Source: an uncultured Bacilli bacterium (GTDB taxonomy: Bacteria > Bacillota_I > Bacilli_A > RF39 > UBA660). From it: DNA of 58,857 nt. Shown here one piece after another: positions 24,252-32,242 of this stretch (positions are counted from its first letter, which is position 1; each line of letters starts with the position of its first letter). The translations under genes and the position numbers were made by a program. The notes under the pieces are model-generated. The model was not told the origin of the DNA. It worked only from the letters and a program-made list of their open reading frames with translations, and did no database searches. Where the stretch lies: NCBI GenBank assembly GCA_934176955.1, contig CAKPOS010000009.1, forward strand, positions 1-58,857, in the 5' to 3' direction.

Positions 24252-24773
24252 ATCGCAAACAATAAAGATAACTTAATTAATGAACAAATTAGAGCAAAAG
24301 AAATGATGGTAATTGGTCCAAATGGGGAGCAATTAGGAGTGAAGAGTAGAAAAGATGCCCTAACTTTAGCATCTTATGCTGGATTTGATTTAGTACTAAT
24401 GAGTGAAGGTGCTAATCCACCAGTTTGTAAAATTATGGATTACAATCGTTTCCGGTATGAGAAGAAAAAAAAGAGTAAAGAAGCACAAAAGAAACAAAGA
24501 GAAGCAATGGTAGATATTAAGGAATTCCGTTTATCGGTAACCATTGATAAGCATGATTTTGATACTCGAGTAAATAATGCTAAAAAAGCATTAACTAGAG
24601 GGGATAAAGTAAAAGCAAGTATTCGCTTTAAAGGCCGTCAGATTGCTCATCCAGAACTTGCTAAGGAAGTATTAAAAAGATTTGAGGAATCTTTAAGTGA
24701 TATTGCAGAAGTAGAAATTCAACCTAAAATGGAAGGTAGAAGTATATTCATGCAACTTACACCAAAAAAATAG
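24252..24773 (+). CDS. infC: Translation initiation factor IF-3, ATC start
   Basis: 173 residues. The conserved protein opens ANNKDNLINEQIRAKEMMVI, and the codon before it is ATC at 24252, 8 bp after GGAGG. The ATG codons further up lie in the leader terminator hairpin or inside the ribosome binding site, so ATC is the best start. infC genes use rare starts (ATT, ATA or ATC) that IF-3 itself discriminates against, giving autoregulation. The body has the N-domain, a Lys-rich linker (RYEKKKKSKEAQKKQREA) and the C-domain ending GRSIFMQLTPKK. First gene of infC-rpmI-rplT. Confidence 0.9.
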   Translation: MANNKDNLINEQIRAKEMMVIGPNGEQLGVKSRKDALTLASYAGFDLVLMSEGANPPVCKIMDYNRFRYEKKKKSKEAQKKQREAMVDIKEFRLSVTIDKHDFDTRVNNAKKALTRGDKVKASIRFKGRQIAHPELAKEVLKRFEESLSDIAEVEIQPKMEGRSIFMQLTPKK

Positions 24774-24787
24774 AAGGAGAATTAATT

Positions 24788-25000
24788 ATGGCTAAGAAAT
24801 TAAAAGTAAAAAAGATTAAAAAGAAAACACATAGTGGTCTTAAAAAAGCATTAAATGTAAGACAAAGTGGATCTATTTCCATTAAAAGTCAAGGAACAAG
24901 ACATAATACAGGAAAAAATAGTGCAAAGAGAAGTAGACAAAAGAGAAAAAGTAATGGATTAAATCATTCAGATTTAAAGAGAGTTAAAGATTTAATATAG
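24788..25000 (+). CDS. rpmI: 50S ribosomal protein L35
   Basis: 70 residues, very basic. The characteristic KTHSGLKKALNVRQSGSI segment is followed by the RHNTGKNSAKRSRQKRK stretch. Most L35 proteins are 64-66 residues. The ATG follows GAAGGAGAATTAATT, 14 bp after infC. Part of the L20-controlled operon. Confidence 0.93.
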   Translation: MAKKLKVKKIKKKTHSGLKKALNVRQSGSISIKSQGTRHNTGKNSAKRSRQKRKSNGLNHSDLKRVKDLI

Positions 25001-25019
25001 GATGAGGGAGTGAAGAATT

Positions 25020-25556
25020 ATGACAAGAGTTAAAGGTGGCACTGTTGCACGTGCAAGAAGAAAAAAAGTATTAGATCAAGCAAAAGGTTATTTTGGTAGT
25101 AAACATAGATTATATAAAACTGCACACGAACAAGTAATGCATTCTGGGCAATATGCTTTTAGAGATAGAAGACAAAATAAGAGAAACTTTAGAAAATTAT
25201 GGATTACCAGAATCAATGCTGCTTGCCGTGAAAATGAAATTAGTTATTCTAAATTTATTAACGGATTATCTAAGGCTGGAGTTACAATTAATAGAAAGAT
25301 GTTAAGTGAACTTGCTATTGATTCTCCTGAAGCATTTTCTGATTTAGTTACTATTGCTAAAGATAGTTTAGAAGGTAAAACTTATCAACCAACAACTAAG
25401 AGTGTAAAGAAAGAAAAAGTAGAAGAAGAAAAGTCAGCTGATAAAAAGACTACAGCAACAAAGAAAACTTCTACTACTACTACAAAGAAAACTACAACTA
25501 CTACAGCAAAAAAAGCTACTGCAAAGAAAACTACAGCAAAAAAAGAAGCTGAATAA
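25020..25556 (+). CDS. rplT: 50S ribosomal protein L20 with long Lys/Thr/Ala tail
   Basis: 178 residues. Residues 1-118 are ordinary L20 (TRVKGGTVARARRKKVLDQA, then GSKHRLYKTA and RKLWITRINAACREN). L20 usually ends there. Here ~60 extra residues form a low-complexity tail of Lys, Thr and Ala with repeats of the TTTKKTTTTTAKKATAKKTT kind after a short acidic stretch. The tail resembles histone H1-like or AlaLys-rich nucleic-acid-binding tails. The operon terminator follows directly, so the extension is not a fusion to another gene. L20 is essential for early 50S assembly and represses this operon. Confidence 0.93.
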   Translation: MTRVKGGTVARARRKKVLDQAKGYFGSKHRLYKTAHEQVMHSGQYAFRDRRQNKRNFRKLWITRINAACRENEISYSKFINGLSKAGVTINRKMLSELAIDSPEAFSDLVTIAKDSLEGKTYQPTTKSVKKEKVEEEKSADKKTTATKKTSTTTTKKTTTTTAKKATAKKTTAKKEAE

Positions 25557-25566
25557 TAAAAGTGTG

Positions 25567-25594
25567 AAAGATAGATTGGGGTCTATCTTTTTTT
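25567..25594 (+). terminator. Terminator of infC-rpmI-rplT
   Basis: AAAGATAGA-ttgggg-TCTATCTTT is followed by T's. Confidence 0.9.
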
Positions 25595-25692
25595 GCTTTT
25601 AGATAATCTGTGCAATATTGATGTATTTCTCAAAAATAAAAAATATTGTATTATGGGAAATATGATGTTATGGTATTATTAGAAGAAATGAT

Positions 25693-25740
25693 ATGAAATT
25701 AATTATAAGAACTTATTGTAAAAAAAATAATTACGAATAG
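25693..25740 (+). CDS. Candidate 15-aa peptide ORF before a terminator
   Basis: The frame MKLIIRTYCKKNNYE follows AGAAGAAATGAT and an extended -10-like TGGTATTAT (25671-25679). A terminator-like hairpin begins 3 bp after its stop. It could be a leader peptide or the end of a small RNA. Apart from this the 317 bp gap between rplT and mtaB contains only the two hairpins and the mtaB -10 (TGCTATAAT, 25828-25835). Confidence 0.25.
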   Translation: MKLIIRTYCKKNNYE

Positions 25741-25742
25741 AA

Positions 25743-25785
25743 AGAACTTTTATTATAATAAAATTCATAGAAAGTTCTCTTTTTC
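25743..25785 (+). terminator. Terminator-like hairpin in the rplT-mtaB gap
   Basis: AGAACTTT pairs with AAAGTTCT around a 20-base loop and is followed by CTTTTT. No annotated gene ends here, which implies a short transcript upstream. Confidence 0.55.
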
Positions 25786-25873
25786 TGGCTTTTTTCTCTT
25801 GAAGTATTTTAATCAAATAAGAGATATGCTATAATTTTTTTAGTTAAAATTATTTTGATGAAGGAGTAATGGG

Positions 25874-27166
25874 ATGAAAGTAGGAATTTATACATTAGGA
25901 TGTAAAGTGAATATTTATGAAAGTGAATATGTGGAGGAATTATTGAAAAATCATGGGTATGATATTGTTCCGTTTGATCAAATTGCCGATATTTATATTA
26001 TTAATACTTGTAGTGTTACTAATGAAAGTGATAGAAAATCTAGAAAGATGATTCATCAAGCAAAGAAGAGAAATGAAAAAGCTATTCTTGTTGTTATGGG
26101 ATGTTATAGTCAGACACATGCTGAAGCAATTGATGCTGATATTGTTATTGGGTCTCAAGATAAGAGTAAAATTTTAGAATATTTAGATCAGTATTATTCT
26201 AAAGAGGAATCAATAAAAAAACTATATAATGTTCGGGAAGAAGTTTTTTTTGAGTCGATGAATATTCATCATTTTGATAATCATACGAGAGCTTTTGTGA
26301 AGATTCAAGATGGATGTAATGCTTTTTGTAGTTATTGTATTATTCCTTATGCTAGAGGAAGGGCAAGAAGTAAGAAGTATGAAGATGTTGTTGCAGAAGT
26401 ATCGAATTTAGTTCTTAATGGGTATCAAGAAGTTGTTTTAACGGGAATTCATACAGGAAGATATGGACAAGATTTAGAGAAAATGAATTTAGAAAAATTG
26501 CTTCGTCGTTTAGTGGAAATTCCTAATATTTATCGAATACGACTTTCTTCTATTGAAGTAAATGAAGTTACTGAGGGAATTATGGATTTAATGAAATCTT
26601 CTGATATTATTGCTAGACATTTACATATTCCTCTTCAAAGTGGTTCGGATAAGATTCTTAGGAAGATGAATCGTTGCTATAATGTGGAGGAATTTGAAGA
26701 GAAAATCAAAAAGATTCGTGCAATTGATTCAGATATTTCTCTAACGACTGATTTGATTGTTGGTTTTCCTGGAGAAACGGAAGAAGATTTTCAAGAAACA
26801 TTATCTACATTAAAGAGAATTGGTTTTACTAAGATTCATACTTTTCCTTATTCTAAAAGGGAAAATACACCTGCTAGTGTAATGAAAAATCAAGTGGATG
26901 GATTGGTGAAAAAAAGAAGGGTAAAGGAGGTTTTGAAGTTATCTCATGAGATGGAGAGAAATTTTTACGAAAAATACTTAGGAAGAACTTTAGCTGGTCT
27001 TAGTGAATGTTCTAGGAAGGGGAATGTTTCTATTTTGACTAGTAATTATATTCAGGTATTGATTGAAGAAGATATTCCTAATAATCGTCGTTGTTTAGTA
27101 AAAATTATGAAAATTGATGAGGAAAATAAAGTTTATGGAGAATTTGTGGAGTATATAGAAAAATAA
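25874..27166 (+). CDS. mtaB: tRNA t6A37 methylthiotransferase MtaB
   Basis: 430 residues. A radical-SAM methylthiotransferase that converts t6A37 to ms2t6A37 in tRNAs decoding ANN codons. N-terminal MTTase domain with the first cluster cysteines (YTLGCKVN, NTCSVT, VVMGCYSQ), the radical SAM motif DGCNAFCSYCIIPYARGRAR near residue 145, and a C-terminal TRAM-like segment. The family usually spans 430-450 residues. The start follows GAAGGAGTAATGGG; an extended -10 TGCTATAAT lies upstream. Confidence 0.92.
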   Translation: MKVGIYTLGCKVNIYESEYVEELLKNHGYDIVPFDQIADIYIINTCSVTNESDRKSRKMIHQAKKRNEKAILVVMGCYSQTHAEAIDADIVIGSQDKSKILEYLDQYYSKEESIKKLYNVREEVFFESMNIHHFDNHTRAFVKIQDGCNAFCSYCIIPYARGRARSKKYEDVVAEVSNLVLNGYQEVVLTGIHTGRYGQDLEKMNLEKLLRRLVEIPNIYRIRLSSIEVNEVTEGIMDLMKSSDIIARHLHIPLQSGSDKILRKMNRCYNVEEFEEKIKKIRAIDSDISLTTDLIVGFPGETEEDFQETLSTLKRIGFTKIHTFPYSKRENTPASVMKNQVDGLVKKRRVKEVLKLSHEMERNFYEKYLGRTLAGLSECSRKGNVSILTSNYIQVLIEEDIPNNRRCLVKIMKIDEENKVYGEFVEYIEK

Positions 27167-27210
27167 ATGTCAGTATTTTTGTCTAGTAAAAGTATTTTCT
27201 TCTAAATTTA

Positions 27211-27239
27211 TTGAATATCATTTTTATTTATTATATAAT
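27211..27239 (+). promoter_or_regulatory. Promoter of cdsA-rseP
   Basis: TTGAAT at 27211-27216, a 17 bp spacer and TATAAT at 27234-27239. Confidence 0.7.
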
Positions 27240-27262
27240 TGTGGTAGAAGGATGTGTAGAAA

Positions 27263-28048
27263 ATGAAAAAAAGAACTTTTAGTGCAGTAATTTTGTTAAT
27301 TATTTTGGTTGGATCAATATTTTTGGGTTATCAGGCATTTGGATTGGTGATGTTGGTTGCTTCATTGATTGGTTATCATGAGTTGTTTCAAATCAAATAT
27401 GAAAAAAAGAAGCAAAATATTGCGATGATTCAGTTAATGGGATATTTTAGTTTAATTCTTTTGGTGTTAAATGATATATTTTTTTCTTTAGATAATAATA
27501 TTTTAGTGATACTACCAATATTAGCACTGACTATTCCTATTGTTTTTTATCGGGATTATGATGTTTATAATATTAATGATGCTTTCTTTGTAATGGGATG
27601 TGTATTTTTCTTAGGTTTTAGTTTTCATAATATTGTTTTTATGGCAAAGATGGATATTTATAAATGTATTTTTATTTTCTTGATTGCTTTTGTAACGGAT
27701 ACTTATGCTTATATAGGGGGAAAATTAATTGGAAGGCATCCATTGACAGAGATTTCTCCTAATAAAACAATAGAAGGTAGTATTATTGGGACAGTTATGG
27801 GTGTTTTAGTTGGGGGAATATATTACAATTTAGCTATTGGGGGATTAAATTTTATCGAAATTGGTTTTATATGTTTACTTTTAACGCTTTTATCTGAGTT
27901 TGGGGATTTGGTGATGAGTAGTATTAAAAGATATTTTCAAAAAAAAGATTATTCTAATTTAATTCCTGGTCATGGAGGAATTTTGGACAGATTTGATAGT
28001 GTTTTATTTGTTTCTTTAGGGCTTAGTATTATTGTAGCAATTCTTTAA
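27263..28048 (+). CDS. cdsA: Phosphatidate cytidylyltransferase
   Basis: 261 residues with about seven membrane helices. The C-terminal half holds the CdsA signature: FVTDTYAYIGGKLIGRHPLT followed by EISPNKTIEGS, and the final DRFDSVLF. It makes CDP-diacylglycerol from phosphatidic acid and CTP, the substrate of PgsA. It forms an operon with rseP 14 bp downstream; uppS and dxr, which often flank cdsA, are missing, so isoprenoid genes lie elsewhere or the pathway differs. Confidence 0.92.
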   Translation: MKKRTFSAVILLIILVGSIFLGYQAFGLVMLVASLIGYHELFQIKYEKKKQNIAMIQLMGYFSLILLVLNDIFFSLDNNILVILPILALTIPIVFYRDYDVYNINDAFFVMGCVFFLGFSFHNIVFMAKMDIYKCIFIFLIAFVTDTYAYIGGKLIGRHPLTEISPNKTIEGSIIGTVMGVLVGGIYYNLAIGGLNFIEIGFICLLLTLLSEFGDLVMSSIKRYFQKKDYSNLIPGHGGILDRFDSVLFVSLGLSIIVAIL

Positions 28049-28062
28049 AGAGGAGGAATTAT

Positions 28063-29115
28063 ATGTTAAGTTTAGTGTTATTTATTATTATATTAGGGAC
28101 AATTGTCTTAATTCATGAATTAGGACATTTTCTTTTTTCTAAGTTATTTGGTGTGTATGTATATGAATATTCTATTGGAATGGGGAAGAAAATTTTCTCT
28201 AAAAAACCTAAGAATAGTGAGACTGAATATAATATTAGGTTATTTCCTATAGGTGGTTTTGTTAGGCTTGCAGGAGAAGAGGGGGAAGATGGAGATAATG
28301 ATGTTCCTCTAGAAAGAAAACTTTATCAGAAAGGTTTTTGGCAGAGATTTTTAATATTCTTTATGGGACCTGGTTTTAATATGTTACTTGCTCTTGTGAC
28401 TTTATTTGTGATGTGTTTACTTTTTGGGGGAAGTTTAGCTACTTTACAGGTGGATAAATTACCGACAAACTATCCTGCTTATCAGGCAGGTCTTCGCAAT
28501 GGGGATACAATTCTTGCTGTAAATGGAGAAAAGGTTTCTACTTGGACACAAGCAAGATTAAAAATTGCTACTTCTAAAGAAGGAAGTACTTTACGTTTTA
28601 AAGTAGAAAATACTTCTGGAGAAGTGAAAAACATTAAAGTTGCTCCTCAAAAAGAAAAAGATGAAGATGGCAATGAAAAGTATGTTTATGGAGTCAATAG
28701 TAAGACAATTAAAATGAAGGGGTTTGGAAATAGTATTCAATATGCAGTTTTAGAAACTAAGGATATTATTTTTTCCATGGGAACAACTTTAAAATATTTA
28801 TTTATGGGGAAGTTAGGAATTAATGATTTATCTGGACCAGTTGGTATTTATGAAGTTGTTGAAGAACAAGCGCAATATGGAATTGCTAGCCTTTTATATT
28901 TGCTTGCTTATTTAAGTATTAATGTTGGGGTAATTAATTTAATTCCTTTCCCTGCTTTTGATGGAGGACATATTTTATTCTTACTTATCGAAAAAATTCG
29001 TAGAAAGCCAGTATCTGCAAATGTGGAAGCTACGATTACAGGAATTGGTTTTATTTGCTTAATTGTATTAATGATTTATGTTACGGGTCATGATGTCATT
29101 AATTTGTTTCATTAA
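28063..29115 (+). CDS. rseP: Site-2 intramembrane metalloprotease RseP/RasP
   Basis: 350 residues. The zinc site is VLIHELGHFLFSK near residue 17, and the second metal-ligand motif NLIPFPAFDGGH lies near 291. A PDZ domain lies between (about 115-195, with YPAYQAGLRNGDTILAVNGE). The usual second motif is NLLPxPxLDGG; here the Asp is kept. These proteases cleave anti-sigma factors and signal-peptide remnants inside the membrane. Start ATG follows AGAGGAGGAATTAT. Confidence 0.93.
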   Translation: MLSLVLFIIILGTIVLIHELGHFLFSKLFGVYVYEYSIGMGKKIFSKKPKNSETEYNIRLFPIGGFVRLAGEEGEDGDNDVPLERKLYQKGFWQRFLIFFMGPGFNMLLALVTLFVMCLLFGGSLATLQVDKLPTNYPAYQAGLRNGDTILAVNGEKVSTWTQARLKIATSKEGSTLRFKVENTSGEVKNIKVAPQKEKDEDGNEKYVYGVNSKTIKMKGFGNSIQYAVLETKDIIFSMGTTLKYLFMGKLGINDLSGPVGIYEVVEEQAQYGIASLLYLLAYLSINVGVINLIPFPAFDGGHILFLLIEKIRRKPVSANVEATITGIGFICLIVLMIYVTGHDVINLFH

Positions 29116-29139
29116 AAGGAGCTTATGCTTCTTTTTTTG
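29116..29139 (+). terminator. Terminator of cdsA-rseP
   Basis: AAGGAGC-ttat-GCTTCTT is followed by T's, directly after the stop codon. Confidence 0.85.
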
Positions 29140-29189
29140 TGAAATAGTTTCTTTTTTATGTTATACTGTTTTTGTGAGGAGTGGGTAGA

Positions 29190-29981
29190 GTGAAAAAGAA
29201 TAGAAAAAGAGGAAAGGGTAAGAAAATATTTCTTTTTATTGGTGGAATTGTTCTTGTTATTATTATTTTTTTTGGTTATCTTGTGGTCAGTGATTTGCAT
29301 CAAGAAGATATTTTAAAGCAAGAAGTGATTAATGTTTCTCATAAAGATTTATTTAAAGATGATTATCGTATTGAAGTAAAAACTACTGGAGACTATGCTT
29401 ATATTGAAGAAGCAGTAAAGGAATTTTATAAAGAATTATCGGATAATGTTAAAGTAATTTTTGAAAATTTTGATAATGATGAATTTACTACTATTTTAGC
29501 ACCAGCAACTTTAGAAAAAGAAAGACCAAATTTTGAAAATAGTTATCAGTTATTGCATTCAACAAAGAAAAATACTTTAGAAGCATTAGATAAAATCGTT
29601 CTTTTATGTGATGAAGAACATATTAAAGGACTTGTAGATAGAGAAAAAGTAGATGATTATTCTTATGATTTATATTTAACATTAATGGCAACGAAAAATG
29701 ATCTTAAAGAATTTTCTGGATTAAAGAATGATATGGAAAATTTATCTCATGATATTGAAGAATTTTTGAATAAAGTAGAAGAAGTGTTAAATTTATTAAA
29801 AGAAAATAATTCTTCATGGTCGGTTGATAATAATCAAATTTATTTTAATTCTAATGAATTGGTTTCGAAGTATAATCAGTTATATGATGAATTGCAAAGT
29901 TTAAGTAATACATTATCAGAAGATTCTAATTCTTTAGAAGGAAAGACTACTAATCAAGAAAAAAAAGCAGATCAAATTTAA
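29190..29981 (+). CDS. Single-pass membrane protein, unknown function
   Basis: 263 residues from GTG 29190, which lies 8 bp after GTGAGGAG; an earlier GTG at 29181 overlaps that site. A basic N-terminus (KKNRKRGKGKK) and one membrane helix (about 13-32) place the remainder outside the membrane. The exterior part is acidic and helical with likely coiled coils (about 170-250) and no cysteine pair or catalytic motif I recognise. It is monocistronic. Possibly a cell-wall-space structural protein, but there is no evidence of function. Confidence 0.6.
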   Translation: MKKNRKRGKGKKIFLFIGGIVLVIIIFFGYLVVSDLHQEDILKQEVINVSHKDLFKDDYRIEVKTTGDYAYIEEAVKEFYKELSDNVKVIFENFDNDEFTTILAPATLEKERPNFENSYQLLHSTKKNTLEALDKIVLLCDEEHIKGLVDREKVDDYSYDLYLTLMATKNDLKEFSGLKNDMENLSHDIEEFLNKVEEVLNLLKENNSSWSVDNNQIYFNSNELVSKYNQLYDELQSLSNTLSEDSNSLEGKTTNQEKKADQI

Positions 29982-30021
29982 AAAATACTCTCATTTCGAT
30001 AAAGAAGTGAGGGTATTTTTA
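29981..30021. terminator. Bidirectional terminator
   Basis: AAAAATACTCTCA pairs with TGAGGGTATTTTT around a 14-base loop, with A- and T-runs on both sides, between convergent genes. Confidence 0.85.
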
Positions 30022-30022
30022 T

Positions 30023-30514
30023 TTAAAGTTCTTTAGTTATAATTAAAGTGTTTAAAATATTTTTACTTCCCACTAATCGGTTTAGCCAATAATCATTTAA
30101 GGAAGTAATTACGACTTTTTCTTCATCGCTAGAGGCATGAATGAATTGATTTTCTCCGATATAGATTCCTACATGTCCTGGATAGCGATTACTTGGTGTT
30201 GGAGTGGTATCGTTTAGTGATTGTCTGTGGAAAAAGAGAAGGTCGCCAATTTCTAATTCTTTTATGTATTTCTTTTTATGAGAATCATTTTCAATGTATT
30301 TTTTTAATGTACCAACAGGACTAGTCATTTGTTTGGTTGTATCTCCAATGCCATAGCCATTTTCTTCAATATTGATATTAAATAATTCTTGATAAATATA
30401 TTTCGTTAATCCTGAGCAATCAAAGCTATCTGGTCCAACATTTCCCCAGATATATGGTTTATTTCGTTGGAGCATTAAGAAGTCAAGAATATTTTTTTGA
30501 TATAATTCTTTCAT
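30023..30514 (-). CDS. NlpC/P60 family peptidase without signal peptide
   Basis: 163 residues. The catalytic Cys is in SFDCSGLTKYIYQ (Cys33) and the catalytic His in YPGHVGIYIG, with HASS further on, so the papain-like NlpC/P60 triad is present. These enzymes cut D-Glu-mDAP or related peptide bonds of peptidoglycan. ATG 30514 follows GGAGGG, which excludes the four longer codons. No signal peptide, lipobox or wall-binding domain is visible, which is unusual for a cell-wall hydrolase; it may act on recycled muropeptides in the cytoplasm or leave by another route. Divergent from the DUF368 gene. Confidence 0.85.
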   Translation of the reverse strand: MKELYQKNILDFLMLQRNKPYIWGNVGPDSFDCSGLTKYIYQELFNINIEENGYGIGDTTKQMTSPVGTLKKYIENDSHKKKYIKELEIGDLLFFHRQSLNDTTPTPSNRYPGHVGIYIGENQFIHASSDEEKVVITSLNDYWLNRLVGSKNILNTLIITKEL

Positions 30515-30577
30515 TTTTCCCTCCATTAAATTATATGTTATTGTGATGAAAAAAAGAAAGGTTACATATATTTTACT

Positions 30578-31387
30578 ATGAAAATAAATTTATTGATAAA
30601 AGGAATACTGGTTGGTATTGCTAAGATTGTTCCTGGATTTAGTGGGGCAATTTTAATGATTAGTTTTGGGTTATATGATAAAACAATTGAGGCAATTACT
30701 AATTTTTTTGTTCATCCGAAAAAAAATTTTTCTTTTTTGTTTTTTCTTTGTATAGGAATTATGATAGGAATTGTGCTATTTAGTAGAGTGATTTCTTATT
30801 TTCTTATTTCTTTTCCTCTTTTTTCGTCTGCTTTTTTGATTGGGCTTATTGCTGGTGGGCTGCCTCTTTTAAAAAAGGAAATTTCTTTTTCAAGTGATTT
30901 TTTCTTTGTTATTGGGGCAATGGTAATGATTGTTTTTCTTTCATTTTTGGTAGGAGATAGTGTTTATGTGGTAAAAAATACTTATCAGGATATGTTAATT
31001 TTTGTTTTTTCTGGTTTCTTGGAAGCAGTAGGGACTGTTGTTCCGGGGGTTAGTTCTACTTCTTTATTGATGTTAGTAGGAATTTATTATTATTTTGTTA
31101 AAGTATTAGGCAATCTTTTTATTCCTTCACTTCTTTGTAAGAATTTATTTTTTCTTATTCCTTTTAGTGTTGGTTTTATTTTAGGGGTAATTCTTCTTTC
31201 ATTATTTATTCGCTATCTTTTTCTTCACTATCGAAAAAAGACTTTTGCTATTATTTTTGGTATTTCATTAGCAACAATTGTCATTTTGGTTGTTCAAATG
31301 ATTCAAGATATTTCTAATATTTTTTCTTTAATTGGTTGTGTCTTTTTATTCATTATAGGATTTTTTACGACAATGAAGTTAAATTAA
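30578..31387 (+). CDS. DUF368 (PopT-type) undecaprenyl-phosphate translocase candidate
   Basis: 269 residues with about eight membrane helices in two related halves, each starting with the family motif: KIVPGFSGAILMISFGLYD near residue 15 and TVVPGVSSTSLLMLVGIYYY near 155. DUF368 proteins (PopT) were shown to recycle undecaprenyl phosphate across the membrane, together with DedA-family UptA proteins. That fits its position next to a peptidoglycan peptidase gene. The exact start has no strong ribosome binding site (AAAGAAAGGTTACAT). Confidence 0.8.
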   Translation: MKINLLIKGILVGIAKIVPGFSGAILMISFGLYDKTIEAITNFFVHPKKNFSFLFFLCIGIMIGIVLFSRVISYFLISFPLFSSAFLIGLIAGGLPLLKKEISFSSDFFFVIGAMVMIVFLSFLVGDSVYVVKNTYQDMLIFVFSGFLEAVGTVVPGVSSTSLLMLVGIYYYFVKVLGNLFIPSLLCKNLFFLIPFSVGFILGVILLSLFIRYLFLHYRKKTFAIIFGISLATIVILVVQMIQDISNIFSLIGCVFLFIIGFFTTMKLN

Positions 31388-31421
31388 AAAGGATTATTTC
31401 TTTCGAAGTAATCTTTTTAAT
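31386..31421. terminator. Bidirectional terminator
   Basis: AAAAGGATTA...TAATCTTTTT with an inner TTTC/GAAG pairing, between convergent genes; it overlaps the stop region of the leftward gene. Confidence 0.7.
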
Positions 31422-32107
31422 CCTTTTAGTTCTTTGGTTAGTGGCATAAATGGTTTTACATCAATATGAGGGAAGGCATTTAGTAATCTGCGTTGGAAAA
31501 TCTTGTGTCCTTCTTTCATTTTATCACTGACCATTTTTTTGAATTCTATAGTGGAATCTTTTTTGGCTTCAATATTAGAAATTGTCTTTTTAAATCGGTT
31601 CATAATATTAAAGGATATTGCCGTATCAGTAATTAATATAATAAATAAAATAATTCCAATAATCATTATAGCATTTTTATTAAGTTGATTTAGTATTTCA
31701 TTTAAAATGGGATGAGAAATATAGATGATAGCGACTCCTCCAAGTCCAAATAGTATTGCATTTTCGCCACAAATGCGTCCATTTAGATTAAATTTTTTTT
31801 CACTATAATCCCAAAGCCTAGTTTTAAATAACTTTTCCATAATATAGCTGGTGAAGTATTCTAATACAGAACAAATAACAACACTAAGTAAAAAGACCGT
31901 AATAATATTATCTTTATATTGTTCCAAATAAAGAATCATTCCTAAAGAGCCACATCCATATATTGGACAATATGGACCAATTAGGAATCCTCGATTGACA
32001 AAGTGAATCGGTTTTGCTTGTAGACTAACGAAAGTAGATTCTACTATCCATCCAATAACAGAATAGGCAAAGAAAATAATAAAATAATAAAAAAATGTTT
32101 GCATATA
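31394..32107 (-). CDS. CmpB-type putative ABC transporter permease family membrane protein
   Basis: 237 residues, with five or so membrane helices. Family pattern (ABC_trans_CmpB): IFFAYSVIGWIVESTF, then NRGFLIGPYCPIYGCGSLGM near residue 45 and a LWDYSEKKFNLNGRIC segment near 100. The C-terminal part is basic and cytoplasmic. Despite the Pfam name, no ABC ATPase is nearby and transport is unproven. ATG 32107 is chosen because AAAGGAG lies 7 bp upstream; the longest frame would begin 16 codons earlier. Confidence 0.8.
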   Translation of the reverse strand, partial: YMQTFFYYFIIFFAYSVIGWIVESTFVSLQAKPIHFVNRGFLIGPYCPIYGCGSLGMILYLEQYKDNIITVFLLSVVICSVLEYFTSYIMEKLFKTRLWDYSEKKFNLNGRICGENAILFGLGGVAIIYISHPILNEILNQLNKNAIMIIGIILFIILITDTAISFNIMNRFKKTISNIEAKKDSTIEFKKMVSDKMKEGHKIFQRRLLNAFPHIDVKPFMPLTKELKGLKRLLRKK

Positions 32108-32242
32108 TAACTCCTTTACTTTTAAGAGTATATCATTTTTTATTATTTTAAACAACTGTATTTAAAAAATTACTCTATTAGTTAATTTAGATAAATTTGG
32201 GAATAATTTATGCTATTTTGTTATAGAAGGGTAAGTGACGTT

